NCBI GenBank assembly: GCA_900073065.1
Contig: FJOG01000003.1
Span: 527,238-591,237 of the forward strand
Direction of reading: 5' to 3'
Source: Phialocephala subalpina
Taxonomy: Eukaryota; Ascomycota; Leotiomycetes; Helotiales; Mollisiaceae
DNA: 64,000 nt
Shown here: in pieces, positions 37,229 through 47,154 of the stretch
How positions within the stretch are numbered: the first letter of the stretch is position 1
Layout: each line of letters begins with the position of its first letter
Program-made: the position numbers and the translations under genes
Notes under the pieces: model-generated
The model's input: only the letters and a program-made list of their open reading frames with translations
Database searches by the model: none
Told to the model about the DNA's origin: nothing

Positions 37229-37788
37229 CTACGATGAAGACATTCTGAAAGGGCCACCCACTACAATCTGGCGTGCATTACTCAAAAAGCCTCGGACTTC
37301 GGATTTTCCTAACGTGGTGAAAACGTAGGGTGGACTAATCAGGTCATACATTGCTGCGATATTAGCATCAGAGAAGTAGAAGATGCCTGTGGTGTAGTCA
37401 AGGTTTATCGCAAAGCCACCCAGATAATTGTGCAATTGAGGAGGATAGTAGTCGAGGGCTACAGCTCTTGGTTCCTTGCAGACGCTCAATAACCGAGGGA
37501 CCTTGGTGCTGAATCGGACACGATGATTTGTCTTGACAGCTTGAGAGGAGTTCAGGAAGCCAGTAGGAGCTGATTTCACTTTGACGTATCGGAATCGAGG
37601 TAGAGAGAAATGCCAAATCTCATTTCGAATCCTAAGAGACCCAAGAGTCAGCGATTACCAATGTCGGTCAAAGAAAGGGATTTTAGAAAGACCGTAATTG
37701 TCCGCCGCAGCCTGGGACTTTCTTACTCTGTTGGGAGCTTTGGGAAGATGGCGAAGAAAGTCGTCGGGACGGAAGTGTGGGATGACAT
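37229..37788 (-). CDS. Truncated 2EXR-domain protein
   Basis: Two exons, 37727-37788 and 37229-37631, with a 95-nt GT...AG intron that falls inside the conserved PKLPTE-IRNEIW motif. The joined product is 154 aa. 2EXR proteins are named for two short E-x-R motifs; their function is unknown. The first motif (EIRNEIW, residues 21-27) is present, the second is altered to KEPRAVALDYYP. The INLDYTTGIFYF segment is also present. The usual second half, with a LVLGG...FV..LKNLETL pattern, stops after QIVVGGPFRM, so the protein lacks about 80 residues of the family length (about 230-250). It is probably decaying, but could encode a short protein. It is the first member of the same-strand 2EXR array. 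Confidence 0.6.
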
Positions 37789-38702
37789 ATATGACTGGTA
37801 GGAAGTCTCCATTGTTCGTTCTGCTCTGGGACACCTTTTTTCACGTCGGCAACGGTACAACCGTAGGAGAGAAATGCGCGCCCTACTTGAGGTTTGAGGG
37901 AATTGGGTCTGCCCGTTGATGTAGCCTGATAGATGGATCTCGAGAGCTCAACCCGCGAGGAATTGAAGTTTGAAAGAGAGTTCCTGTAGCATATGCCTTC
38001 GTCGACCGTGCTGCGATGTTCTGGTGAAAGATGGAGAGGAAGGTGAGTTGTGAAGTTTGAGTGATGTGGAAAGCGATACTAGCCCGCTTTAGAAGTCCGA
38101 TTCTGGAAAGAGCAGCTGGGCAGGGTATTATCTGGTGGCCCTACCCTATCTTTCCGCCATAACTCGAAAAACAACTCTAGAACTTAGAACCATATTATTC
38201 AACTATCAGAACTCGGACATTCGTGTTGAAAGCCACCTGCAGATTCTACGCTCGTATTACTTGTCTCTGCGGGCAGATTTATATGCATTAATTGTACCAG
38301 ATGTCAATGACCGAGATGTCAAAGAAGCTGGATACAGGGAGAGACAGCCTTTGGAGATGATTCCGAGTGCTCCGCTGTTTCGGGACGAACACTTGGAATG
38401 TATGGCCTATAATTCTTGAACAAGAGAGATAGCACTTTTTGTCACAAAGCATGAGTAGAAATGATGAAAAGCTAGATACGCAGTGTTTATTGTCAATGTA
38501 CAGTGCAATGAATCCTATGCAGGCGTATTCAATGTCAGGAACGTTTGCTGACCAGAACGAAGCTCTCCACCAGCCCAATATAAGCCACCGAAAGTAAGAT
38601 CCCCAAAACTTTCAGATAGTCTATAAGAGAGAGACTTGACAGACTGCATGCCTTGTCTGTACTTATCCCCAAGCACGGATTGAGGGACTCTGAAGATCCG
38701 CA
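37789..38702. other. Intergenic within the 2EXR array
   Basis: About 0.9 kb with only short frames on either strand and no family motifs. It includes the 5' side of the truncated 2EXR gene and the 3' side of the next one. Confidence 0.4.
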
Positions 38703-39428
38703 TCAAGTAAGCAAAGTCGCTCCACTTCCCGGGAACACGAATTCAATCTGCGGAAGAGCTTCCTCACCTCTTTTCTGCTCCCAGATGACCTTAATTTTGT
38801 TCATTGCGAGACTTTTGAACGAAGACTCTAAGTGCTCCACGGCAGTAACATACCGGAAATGGTCAGGGATTTTGAGGACGAGCTTCTCCAGCGACTTCAA
38901 CTCAACCAAAAAGGCTACCGTATCTTCGGCCCAGAAGACACCTCCAAGGACCAGGTAGTGGATATTCTCTTTCAGATGCATGATCTCCCGGTCTCCAGTG
39001 CGCTTGAAATGTCCTGCCATTTCTATCAACACGAAAAGTGTTTGAGTTGAATCTTCGCCAGAAATTTCGAAGATATCTGTCTCGTAGTCGATGCTAAGCG
39101 GGAATCCACCAAGGATGTTGTGTAGATGGAGAGGGTAATGGACCAAAGCGACCGCTCTGGACTCAGAGCAGACGCTCAGTATGGTGGGAATCTTCGTCGA
39201 GGCATTGAGACGGATGTTGTCGTAACAGACCGAGCTCTCAACAAGGTCTTGGAGAATCCGGCGATTGCGGAACTTGACGTGTCGAGAGGGAGGAAGGGCG
39301 AAAAGCCAGATGATGTTTCGGAGCTCAAGTGGGAGCTTTGGGAAAAGCGTAAATGTATCGGGAGTGGCTGGAGCGGGGCTTGATTGGGCTGCGTAGACTA
39401 CCAAGGCTTTGGGCATTTCTTTGGACAT
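38703..39428 (-). CDS. 2EXR-domain protein, intact
   Basis: Single exon of 241 aa. Motifs: FTLFPKLPLELRNIIW (ELR at 35-37), CSESRAVALVHYP (ESR at 89-91), the SIDYETDIFEI strand, HLKENIHYLVLGG and FLVELKSLEKLVLKIP, then a charged end with KVIWEQKRGEEALPQIEF. This is full family length. Function in the cell is unknown; nothing marks it as secreted or membrane-bound. The ATG is the first in frame. It is a member of the array running 37229-44113, all on the minus strand, which suggests tandem duplication. Confidence 0.85.
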   Translation of the reverse strand: MSKEMPKALVVYAAQSSPAPATPDTFTLFPKLPLELRNIIWLFALPPSRHVKFRNRRILQDLVESSVCYDNIRLNASTKIPTILSVCSESRAVALVHYPLHLHNILGGFPLSIDYETDIFEISGEDSTQTLFVLIEMAGHFKRTGDREIMHLKENIHYLVLGGVFWAEDTVAFLVELKSLEKLVLKIPDHFRYVTAVEHLESSFKSLAMNKIKVIWEQKRGEEALPQIEFVFPGSGATLLT

Positions 39429-40470
39429 CGTGGCTAGTACCTGGTAGTTGTGGTTAGAACGAGGTTGAAACAGCGCCTGAACGTATTTGTACGTACCGTA
39501 ATGCTTTGTTTTGCCCGTGCTCGGAATAATCTTGATGGGTTTTGCGAAGCCACCTTTGGCAGGTTGATAATGGCGTAGAAAGGGCTCAAGAACTAGCCTT
39601 AATTAAGCGCATAGGAATCGTGAAGTTCGGGAATTCAGAAGTCTTCGTCGCAAAGATCATTTTTGATCGTGAGGAAGAAGATGATGCGCCCAAACAAAAC
39701 ACGAAAGCTCGATATCAAATCAGTAGCGGATCACAACCGAGCGCTAGTCTCTTCTGGGTCGAATTCACCTAGACCATTCCAGAGCCCTTTATAATTTTAA
39801 ATAAGAAGAATTCTCGCCACTAGACAAAAACCAGTTGGAATGGTATAAACTCTGAGTAGGAAGTAGTCGACCCTGCATTAACGGAGCCATTAGCGCTTGT
39901 TTTATTCTACAATTTGAGGCCTGGCCAGCCAAGGATGTCACGTAGATTTTTTTGCCACTTTGAATTCTGATTCTGAAGCAGATTTTCCTGCCATCTTTGA
40001 GGTTCGAGATCTTTTGCTGCTTTGAATAAACCATGATAAATCTTCCTGTGAAGTGTTAGAAGCCTCCTCTCGCTTGACTCGCTCATTAGTCATGGTCCAC
40101 GAAGTCACCTTCAAGTCAGAGAAGTGCTAGTGTTTCCTTTTTCAATTCAGATAGAAGATCTGGAGCTTTGATAAGCACATCATTGATGCAACTACAGAAC
40201 GCGGGCACGGTAGGCAAGGAGACGAGTTTGACGTGAATGAATCGATTATGCTCCATGAAAGCAAAAGTGACCAGCTCCCAATAATGACTCAATAATCCTC
40301 CCCACTACAACCGTACCACAACCGCCCGTTCCTGAGAGTCTTGAGCCAGTAGCTACAACCCTGGGCTGGGTCCCTGAAGCAAGCCTGAACAAAGATTAGT
40401 ATAGTTTCGGAGACGGAGAGATTTCCCATCTTCGCACCTCTCAGAATACAAGGCTTCCAATTAACCCTTC
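39429..40470. other. Intergenic within the 2EXR array
   Basis: No full gene. At about 40120-40275 the minus strand has a 50-codon open stretch (AFMEHNRFIHVKLVSLPTVP) that reads like coding sequence but has no recognisable family or start context. Confidence 0.4.
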
Positions 40471-41156
40471 TCAAGAGAAAGCGATCATTGGCATAACATT
40501 GTTTCCCTTTAACACAATTTGGAAGCGAGCAATGACTTCGTCGTCAACTGGTCCCTCGGTGTAGCAAGTAGTCTTGCGTATAGCTAGAGTCTCAAGGTTC
40601 TCTATCCTCCCAATGAATTGATAAACCGTCCAGTTCAGGGAACCAGTATTATCAAGCACCAGATGACGCACATTTTTTCGGAAGTGAAGACCCTCAGAGC
40701 GAGCATCGACTGGATTGGGCATCTTTCCCTGGCAGTACAAGAGACCGGCCATAGCTTCATACACACCAGCGAAATGAAACACATCCGTAGCGTAGTCGAT
40801 GTTGACAGTCTTTCCGTAGAGGATTTTGTTGAATTGAGGTAGGTGGTGCTGTAAAGCGATCTCTCTTGCTTCACTATTAGCTCCAAGTATTAGAATAATC
40901 GGAGGTATGATCGTGAGATACATTCCCGGCGATGGGACGCGCTGCCGATCCCTGGAGACATCGACACGTCTCTTGCGTGGGAGAGCTAGAAGCTAGATCA
41001 TGGTTCTCAGCTCAATTGGTAGCTTGGGAAAAGTGTGAACTCGCTCGGAGACGCTGGAGTCGAGTTTCCCGAAGCCGACTTTGCTGAAGACAGGGTTACT
41101 GAAGTCGAGATAGCTGAAGTTGAGATCGAACTGGGTGTGGTAGAAGCAGACGCCAT
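40471..41156 (-). pseudogene. 2EXR-domain pseudogene with frameshift and stop
   Basis: The N-terminal frame starts at an ATG at 41156. It runs through a Ser/Thr-rich leader into SEFTLFP, where the frame is lost (around 41021-41026, one base short of the family pattern PKLPIELR). In the continuing frame the Trp of the conserved IW pair is replaced by TAG at 40993-40995. From there the frame runs open to the end: LALPRKRRVDVSRDR, NSEAREIALQHHLPQ, NIDYATDVFHFAG, HFRKNVRHLVLDN and IGRIENLETLAI. The two lesions make a full-length product impossible. The Trp-to-stop change is a G-to-A transition on the coding strand. Confidence 0.75.
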
Positions 41157-41851
41157 CTCGACTTTGTTCTGGTACTGTTCCGTGTGTCAGAGGAGGAAAT
41201 AGGAAGCACGAGAGGGATCTTATGGTGACTTGCCTTTAATACGCTTGCGATGAGGTACGGCGCGTTCGCAATGGGGATTGGCGCGGAGACAAGGTCCTAG
41301 AGTTGAAGGAGGTATCCGCTTAAGAGTTGTCGAGAGGTGAACTGACGACCGCAAAGAAATTAAACAAGGATATTGGCTTCAATGAACTTAGCGAAGATGA
41401 TGCGCAAGTATTGAAAGCAGCCGGTGAATGGTATAGCACAAGTTCAAAGGACACGGAATCAAAGCTGAAAAGATTGTATTGGAGACTCTAGAGATTGGAT
41501 AGATGTTCAACTCATCTGTCGAATTTTCTGAGAACCTTACCTTGGCCGTAGCAGGAATGTCCGTTCTCGTTTCGATAGCCTGTGGTTACTAAATGACTCA
41601 CAATAGATCTACAAATAAACTCAGCAATAGCATTATCATTGCACCTGATTATGTTGGTCATGCATAAGGCCGTGGATCGGCTACAAGCAGTGCGAGAAGT
41701 CTGCCGTCTTCAGCGACGTCGGGAGTGGCAGCTCGCACGACCCGAGGAGCCATATTGATCAAGCCGATACCAGTTCCCTTTACCAGTGTACATCTATAGC
41801 AGTGCTCAGAAAAGCATTGAAGAATGAATGAGAGCGTTTCACCAATGCCCA
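41157..41851. other. Intergenic within the 2EXR array
   Basis: About 0.7 kb with only short frames on both strands and no family motifs. Confidence 0.4.
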
Positions 41852-42595
41852 TTACCAGGATATTTGAGGCAATCCCCGCTTCCATATAATCTCAGGGATG
41901 GGTCGAATATTACAGACTGCACTCTTTTCCCCATTTCTCGCCTTCTCCTCTTCTTGGACAATCCGCTTGTTTCTCTCCCCCCAAATTCGATGTAAATCAT
42001 TCGCGCAGCTCTCAGGGAGCTCTTGTGGGAGGGTGAGAGTTTCCAGATTCTTCATCTCTGCAACAAAGGCCAGTGTCTTTCCGCCCATCAACAAGTTTCC
42101 GACAAGGACCAAGTTCCGAACTTTGTCTTTGAAGTGTACCAATTCTTTCTCGACAGCCGCATGATCAATAACACCATTGAAATTGTAGAGTGGCTTGACG
42201 GCATTGAAGTAGCACAGACCATCCATAATGATCACATTTGTTTCGTAATCGATGTTGATAGGATTTCCGTTCAAGCGTGCGCCGAGCTGAGGAGAGTAGT
42301 ATTGCAAAGCAACTTGCCTTGACTCTTGGCAGGTTCCAAGCATCGATACGGACGGAGTTTTAATCTTGAGCCGCAGTTGTTCGAGGCTTCGAGATCGCGA
42401 ATGGACACCGCTGTCGTTCTGAATCTTTATGACTTGGCCGGACATCTTGATGCGTCTCGATCGTGGAAGCGCAAGGACCCAGACAATAATTCTGAGTTCG
42501 ATTGGAAGTTTGGGGAAGAGGGTAAAGGATTCCAGCGGTGGATGCAGAACTGTCGTGGTCGTCATTGCTTTGGAGGCTGCAGTGGGGCAGATCAT
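41852..42595 (-). CDS. 2EXR-domain protein, intact
   Basis: Single exon of 247 aa from the ATG at 42595. The ATG at 42565 (MTTTTVLHPP) is an equally likely start and would give 237 aa. Motifs: FTLFPKLPIELRIIVW (ELR 33-35), CQESRQVALQYYSP (ESR 91-93), NIDYETNVIIMDG, HFKDKVRNLVLVGN, FVAEMKNLETLTLP and a basic C-terminal region with IWGERNKR. All conserved segments are present. No function is known for the family. Same strand as its neighbours. Confidence 0.85.
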   Translation of the reverse strand: MICPTAASKAMTTTTVLHPPLESFTLFPKLPIELRIIVWVLALPRSRRIKMSGQVIKIQNDSGVHSRSRSLEQLRLKIKTPSVSMLGTCQESRQVALQYYSPQLGARLNGNPINIDYETNVIIMDGLCYFNAVKPLYNFNGVIDHAAVEKELVHFKDKVRNLVLVGNLLMGGKTLAFVAEMKNLETLTLPQELPESCANDLHRIWGERNKRIVQEEEKARNGEKSAVCNIRPIPEIIWKRGLPQISW

Positions 42596-43426
42596 ATTCG
42601 AGGAGCTTCTGAGTCTGTTTCCTGCATCAGTCGGCTGCGATGGAGATAATGGAAAATTGAAGATACCTGTAGGATGTAGCCATGGTTGATGACGAATCCT
42701 CCATTGGAAGGAATTTGCTAGATGATTTAGGAGACCTTTCTGGGCTGTTGCACATAGAGCCGCTGCATGCCTGGCGTCTGAGTCTTGACTCTCAAAGGTG
42801 ATGAAGAAGAGTTTGGCAGAACTTGAAGGGGTAAACGTTGTAAATCAAGAATGGGTGGAGGTTGAAGGAAATGTTCGGACGCAGAAAAGGCTCCCGGTCG
42901 CCGGCCGTGCTTTCCTCGTAAGTGGAATACAATTGAGCTTCCGCCCCATCAGCTGGTCTAAAGCCCCATATCGTAACTGGCTACTTTTACCAGCCCCGCA
43001 CAATCATAATATAAACGATAATTCGACTTGACCTACGAAGATGTCGCACTTCAATCGCACAATATAAGGGCAAAGCTGCCTCTTCCTGGAGGCTGGATCC
43101 CCATCCACGCAAAGCCCACAAAAGACAGTATTTGCAATAATTTATTTATGACTATCGCGAAATGTGTGCTATCTCGAGTGATGGTAATGCAATAGTTCCT
43201 CGTTATCTGCACAGTACAATATCTATGTGTTTCTCTCAGCGCGCAACAAAACAACAGCCACTAGAAAAAGAAGCGAAACAAGACCTCGAAATACCCTAAA
43301 GTACTTCATCATAAGAGTCTATCCAGACGCAAGTCCCAACAAATAATAGCAACGGTCACATGTTCAAATATCTCTGTCGAAGCTGTCAGTATAGTGTCGG
43401 GGCTGTCAATTTGGTAGAACTCACAA
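42596..43426. other. Intergenic within the 2EXR array
   Basis: About 0.8 kb, no supported gene; short frames only. Confidence 0.4.
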
Positions 43427-44113
43427 TCAAGAGTCCATGTCCTGGATCTCCTGCCAAGATTTGAAATCGAGATTCGGAACAGCCTTCTTCTCTGACCACT
43501 TCTTGACCCAAGTCATCTCCAATTTTTTCTTCATCTTTTCCTGGAATGCTTGAGCGCTGCTGCAATGGTGAATGAATCGGATGCGGGATATTGGAGGTTG
43601 TTCCACAACCAGTTCCTCCAGGTTCTCACAGGTGCACACAAAAGCAAGGGCTTTTGGCTTCCACAACGGACCACTAAGAGCCAAATTTCTGACGTTCTTC
43701 TGGAAGTGGATCAACTCGTGTTCTGCAGCATCTCGTTCAAGTCGGGGCCCATCGAATACACAAAAGGCAGAGAGAGCTTTCTCATCTTTGAAGTATATCA
43801 CGTCGGTCTTGTAGTTGAGGTTGAGAGGTCTCATATGGAGACGTAACTCAAGTCGCGGAGGGAAGAGCAGAAGTGCCATTTGTCGGGCTTCGTAGCAAGC
43901 ACCCAAAATGTTGAGGTACTTGCAAGAGAAAATGGAACTCAGACGAAACTCATTCCACTCAGCACCGGAGCGATCTCGATAATAGACGCGTTCTTCGGAG
44001 CCAGCGACTCTGACAAGTCGTTTTTGTCGAAGCGCGTACTTCCAGATGATGTCTCTTAACTCCTTAGGCAGGTCATCAAAGCAGGCAGCGAGTGTCTTGC
44101 TAGTCTTTGTCAT
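43427..44113 (-). CDS. 2EXR-domain protein, intact, divergent
   Basis: Single exon of 228 aa. First motif DLPKELRDIIWKYAL (ELR 18-20); second motif is GACYEARQMALLLFPP (EAR 75-77, Ala in place of Ser). Then LNLNYKTDVIYFKD, HFQKNVRNLALSGPLW, FVCTCENLEELVVEQP and a Lys/Glu-rich tail ending WQEIQDMDS. The leader before the first motif is much shorter than in the other members, so this is the most divergent intact copy in the array. Confidence 0.85.
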   Translation of the reverse strand: MTKTSKTLAACFDDLPKELRDIIWKYALRQKRLVRVAGSEERVYYRDRSGAEWNEFRLSSIFSCKYLNILGACYEARQMALLLFPPRLELRLHMRPLNLNYKTDVIYFKDEKALSAFCVFDGPRLERDAAEHELIHFQKNVRNLALSGPLWKPKALAFVCTCENLEELVVEQPPISRIRFIHHCSSAQAFQEKMKKKLEMTWVKKWSEKKAVPNLDFKSWQEIQDMDS

Positions 44114-44950
44114 TTTGCTGCTCTTTTGCGGTCGAAGTCTTGGGGTCTGTGTATGCAGATATCCAACAAGGAGGTACTGTAGCAGAGAGGACCTGCGGGT
44201 GTCGCAGATAGCTCCCAGAGTGTTGAGGAGATGGTATCTGGTCTAAAAGTTGATGGCTGATGGTTTACGTATGATGTTTGGTGAGTGACAAATGATGGAT
44301 GATGAAAGTTCGGCTCTGCTTGGTGAGGGTATAAGTAGACAGCAAAAGTTGGACTGCCGTTAAGCGAGAAAATTATTTGGCGACCCTGCCATCGCTTAGC
44401 TCCACGCTGCTCATGAATTTATAGTACTATATGCGTTCATTTTCAATGGTGAAGGTGTATTTATGGAAAAAGACAGATTTTCTTTTTTATAATGTGTTTG
44501 TAAAGGGGATACGTGATTGTCTTGCCGGTCATGAGGACGGATGTTCGTGGTTTGGGAGACGAGACCACACCAAGAAATCGATTGGGATCAAGTATGGCCT
44601 CCTTAATTGGTTGCATGGGCACCATTTCTTGATTAAAAGCGCGATCATAGTCATGGGTAACGTCAGTGAAGTTGTCGTGAAGCCGCCGATTGTCAGGTTG
44701 TTGGTTCACCGGACAGAGCATCCTCACTGCAATCACAATGTGCGGCTTTGAGAAGGAGATGTTACGGTTCGGTTGATTGTCTACTACATACAAGAGAGAC
44801 TAAAACCAATTGCAATCGCATGGGAAGCGTCGCCTGTACATCAAAGTACTACTTACGTTCGGTATCAAGTCCAAAGAAAAAAGAAAGAGAAAATAAGATG
44901 GAACTCCTGAAAATGAGTACTCAACACAAGCTAAGACAGGTGAGTGGTAT
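44114..44950. other. Intergenic, no supported gene
   Basis: Upstream region of the last array member. Short frames at 44431-44793 on both strands lack family features. Confidence 0.4.
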
Positions 44951-45301
44951 AGGGGCGCACTGCGTATTTTACAGCGGCGCACTACGCTCAGTGCAGTGCA
45001 CCCCTCTAATATATTTACAACTTGGAGGCATCTGATTGGTGGAGGAAGTAAGAGCCTGAGGCGTTATAATCTCTACGGAGATCGCGGCACAAAGTATCCG
45101 GGATTATAGGGCGTATTTGATCATGTCCACTGGAAACATACTCTATAGCAATCTTCCGAGCGCTAAAAAAGGTCCTTGGTATGCTATAACACCCTATAAT
45201 GGGCTGCAAGGGGTGCCACACTAATTTGGCGCTATTACTTGTAATTATAGGGCTTATATCGCTTTATGACCCTATCCTTTATACTGCGGCGCAGCGCACC
45301 T
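44951..45301 (+). mobile_element. Small non-coding element with TIR-like ends, copy A
   Basis: The left end AGGGGCGCACTGCG (44951-44964) and the reverse complement of 45290-45301 (AGGTGCGCTGCG) form an imperfect terminal inverted repeat. Inside, 45075-45112 (beginning ACGGAGATCGCGG) matches the reverse complement of 52794-52831 at 37 of 38 bases. Similarity fades over the next 45 bp. There is no coding capacity. Best read as a MITE-like or truncated DNA element. Confidence 0.5.
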
Positions 45302-46960
45302 TTTTAAGGTATTAAAGTATCTAATTAAGCGAGCTAACCAGATTATCAGGATTTTGTATAGAGGGGGGAAAAGAGTTAACGTTCTTAGTAATATTTATCA
45401 AAATAACTTTTATATTAATATAAAGTAATATTATATTACTTATAATTATATTATAAGGTTTTCCTCGTAGATTTCCTCCCTTGATTTATTATTAATTCGA
45501 CTAATATAACTTGTTTTAAAGAATTATTAAAGAATTTCCCTCCTTTATATATAATATAATTTTACTTAGTAAGTATTTTAATATACTTATACTTATGCTT
45601 AGGTACTTTGTATACCTTTTTATTTATATAGGGAAACGTTCTTTTTCTAGGTACTTTTATACTCTTAGAGTTTCTCCTTAAGTCTAAAAGGGAATTTACT
45701 AATTGTATACGAAAGTTATTTTAAGATTTGAAATTAATAAAATGTTTTCTTTTTATATTTGAATATAAGGTAATCAAGTAATTATTTATAAGAATAATTC
45801 TTAATAGAAATTAATTTAAAACTTTAAGTATTTCCTTTTTAATTCGGCGAAATCCCTTATTATATTATAATAATTAATTATAAATATTATGGCGGGGCGA
45901 TTTATTCTACTTCAAAAATCCCTATTTGTAGTAGTAATTTCGGAGGTTTGTGCTAGCCACGTGCCCTCCAGTACATAAGGAGCTTTCCGCTCTCTGAGAA
46001 ACAATAAGAACCTTTTGCCATTCCATTTTTGCTGGCCCTACTACGTATGACGAATAATTATGAGAGCGAAGTCAAGTATTTGCCAAAGCCTATGAGTTAA
46101 CTATAATTATACATGTTTGGATGGTTTTCTTCTAAGAGAACCATTGCCCTTTCATAATATTAACGGGCTTTATCTTATAATTATATTCGGTATATAAAAT
46201 AAAAATATTAAATTCTTTATAGGATAAATTACCGAATGATTTCCTTGCTATTTTGGCGTTAAAAGAAATCTTTTTTGGGCGTTTCCTTAGTCTTGTAATT
46301 TTGCTTTTTAGGCGATAGAAAATTGGTATAATTAATACAAAAGTATTATCTTTCTAATTATAATATAATACTTGATTTTTCTTTTTAGAGTATATTATTA
46401 TCATTTCTTACTTTATTTAATTTTTTATTTTTCCTTTGTTTTTCCTTTAAACTTTATTAATTCAATTAAAATTTTAAAGCTTATTTTATATATTCTAATA
46501 ATAATATACCCGAACTTTTTAAGGTAAATAAAAAGGTTAATAAAAAAGAAAAAATTATTTATATAAATATAATATTAGGCCTTTAATAGTTTACTTAATA
46601 AATAAGGAATAATAATTTATATCTTATTGATTTCCTTCGGTTTTTAGATTCTTATAAGTCTTTCTTTTTTCCCAGGTATATATTAATCCCAAGTTAAAAG
46701 GAACCCCTTTTATATAATATATTATACTTTTAAACTAATTAATATAAACTTATTAAAGATTATAATAATCTCGAATAACTTTCTAATAAATTATATTATA
46801 AACTCGTTTATAATAAGATCCTTATTAGGCCTCTAAATTTATATATTAACTCTTTAAATATAAGAATTTAATAACTTTTATTATTTATATAATTAAATTT
46901 CAAAAGAAAAATAAAATCTAAAAGGAATTTTACTTTTTTATAAACATTCATGATATTTAG
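45302..46960. repeat. Large AT-rich block left of the NLR gene
   Basis: Mostly A/T with frequent TATA/TTATAA steps and no open frames. A GC-richer patch lies at about 45890-46090. Interpreted as RIP-degraded transposon sequence; the source element cannot be identified. Confidence 0.6.
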
Positions 46961-47080
46961 GTGGGCTACGCAATACCGCATATAAATCTCATGCTATCTA
47001 TTTCTGCCCATATAACGTGTTCCTCCAGCGGAATGTTTGCTCTTCCCAACCCTACGTCTCACGTGAGCAGCGCCGCCTTT

Positions 47081-47140
47081 GCTCAGGCTCGGCGCAGGCC
47101 AGACTCACCTTCGGCTCAGGTCTGCTCAGGTCTGCTCACC
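47081..47140 (+). repeat. GCTCAGG-type short repeats next to the NLR stop codon
   Basis: Several copies of GCTCAGG or GCTCACC occur, including a tandem of the 10-mer TCTGCTCAGG. It ends 15 nt from the NLR gene stop (47155). The same motif family recurs at 51910-52014. Confidence 0.55.
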
Positions 47141-47154
47141 CTGTTTACGCAACA

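Noticed and set aside
31832..44113. Secondary-metabolite cluster around the ABC exporter
   Set aside because: No polyketide synthase, NRPS, terpene cyclase, P450 or cluster regulator is present in the window.
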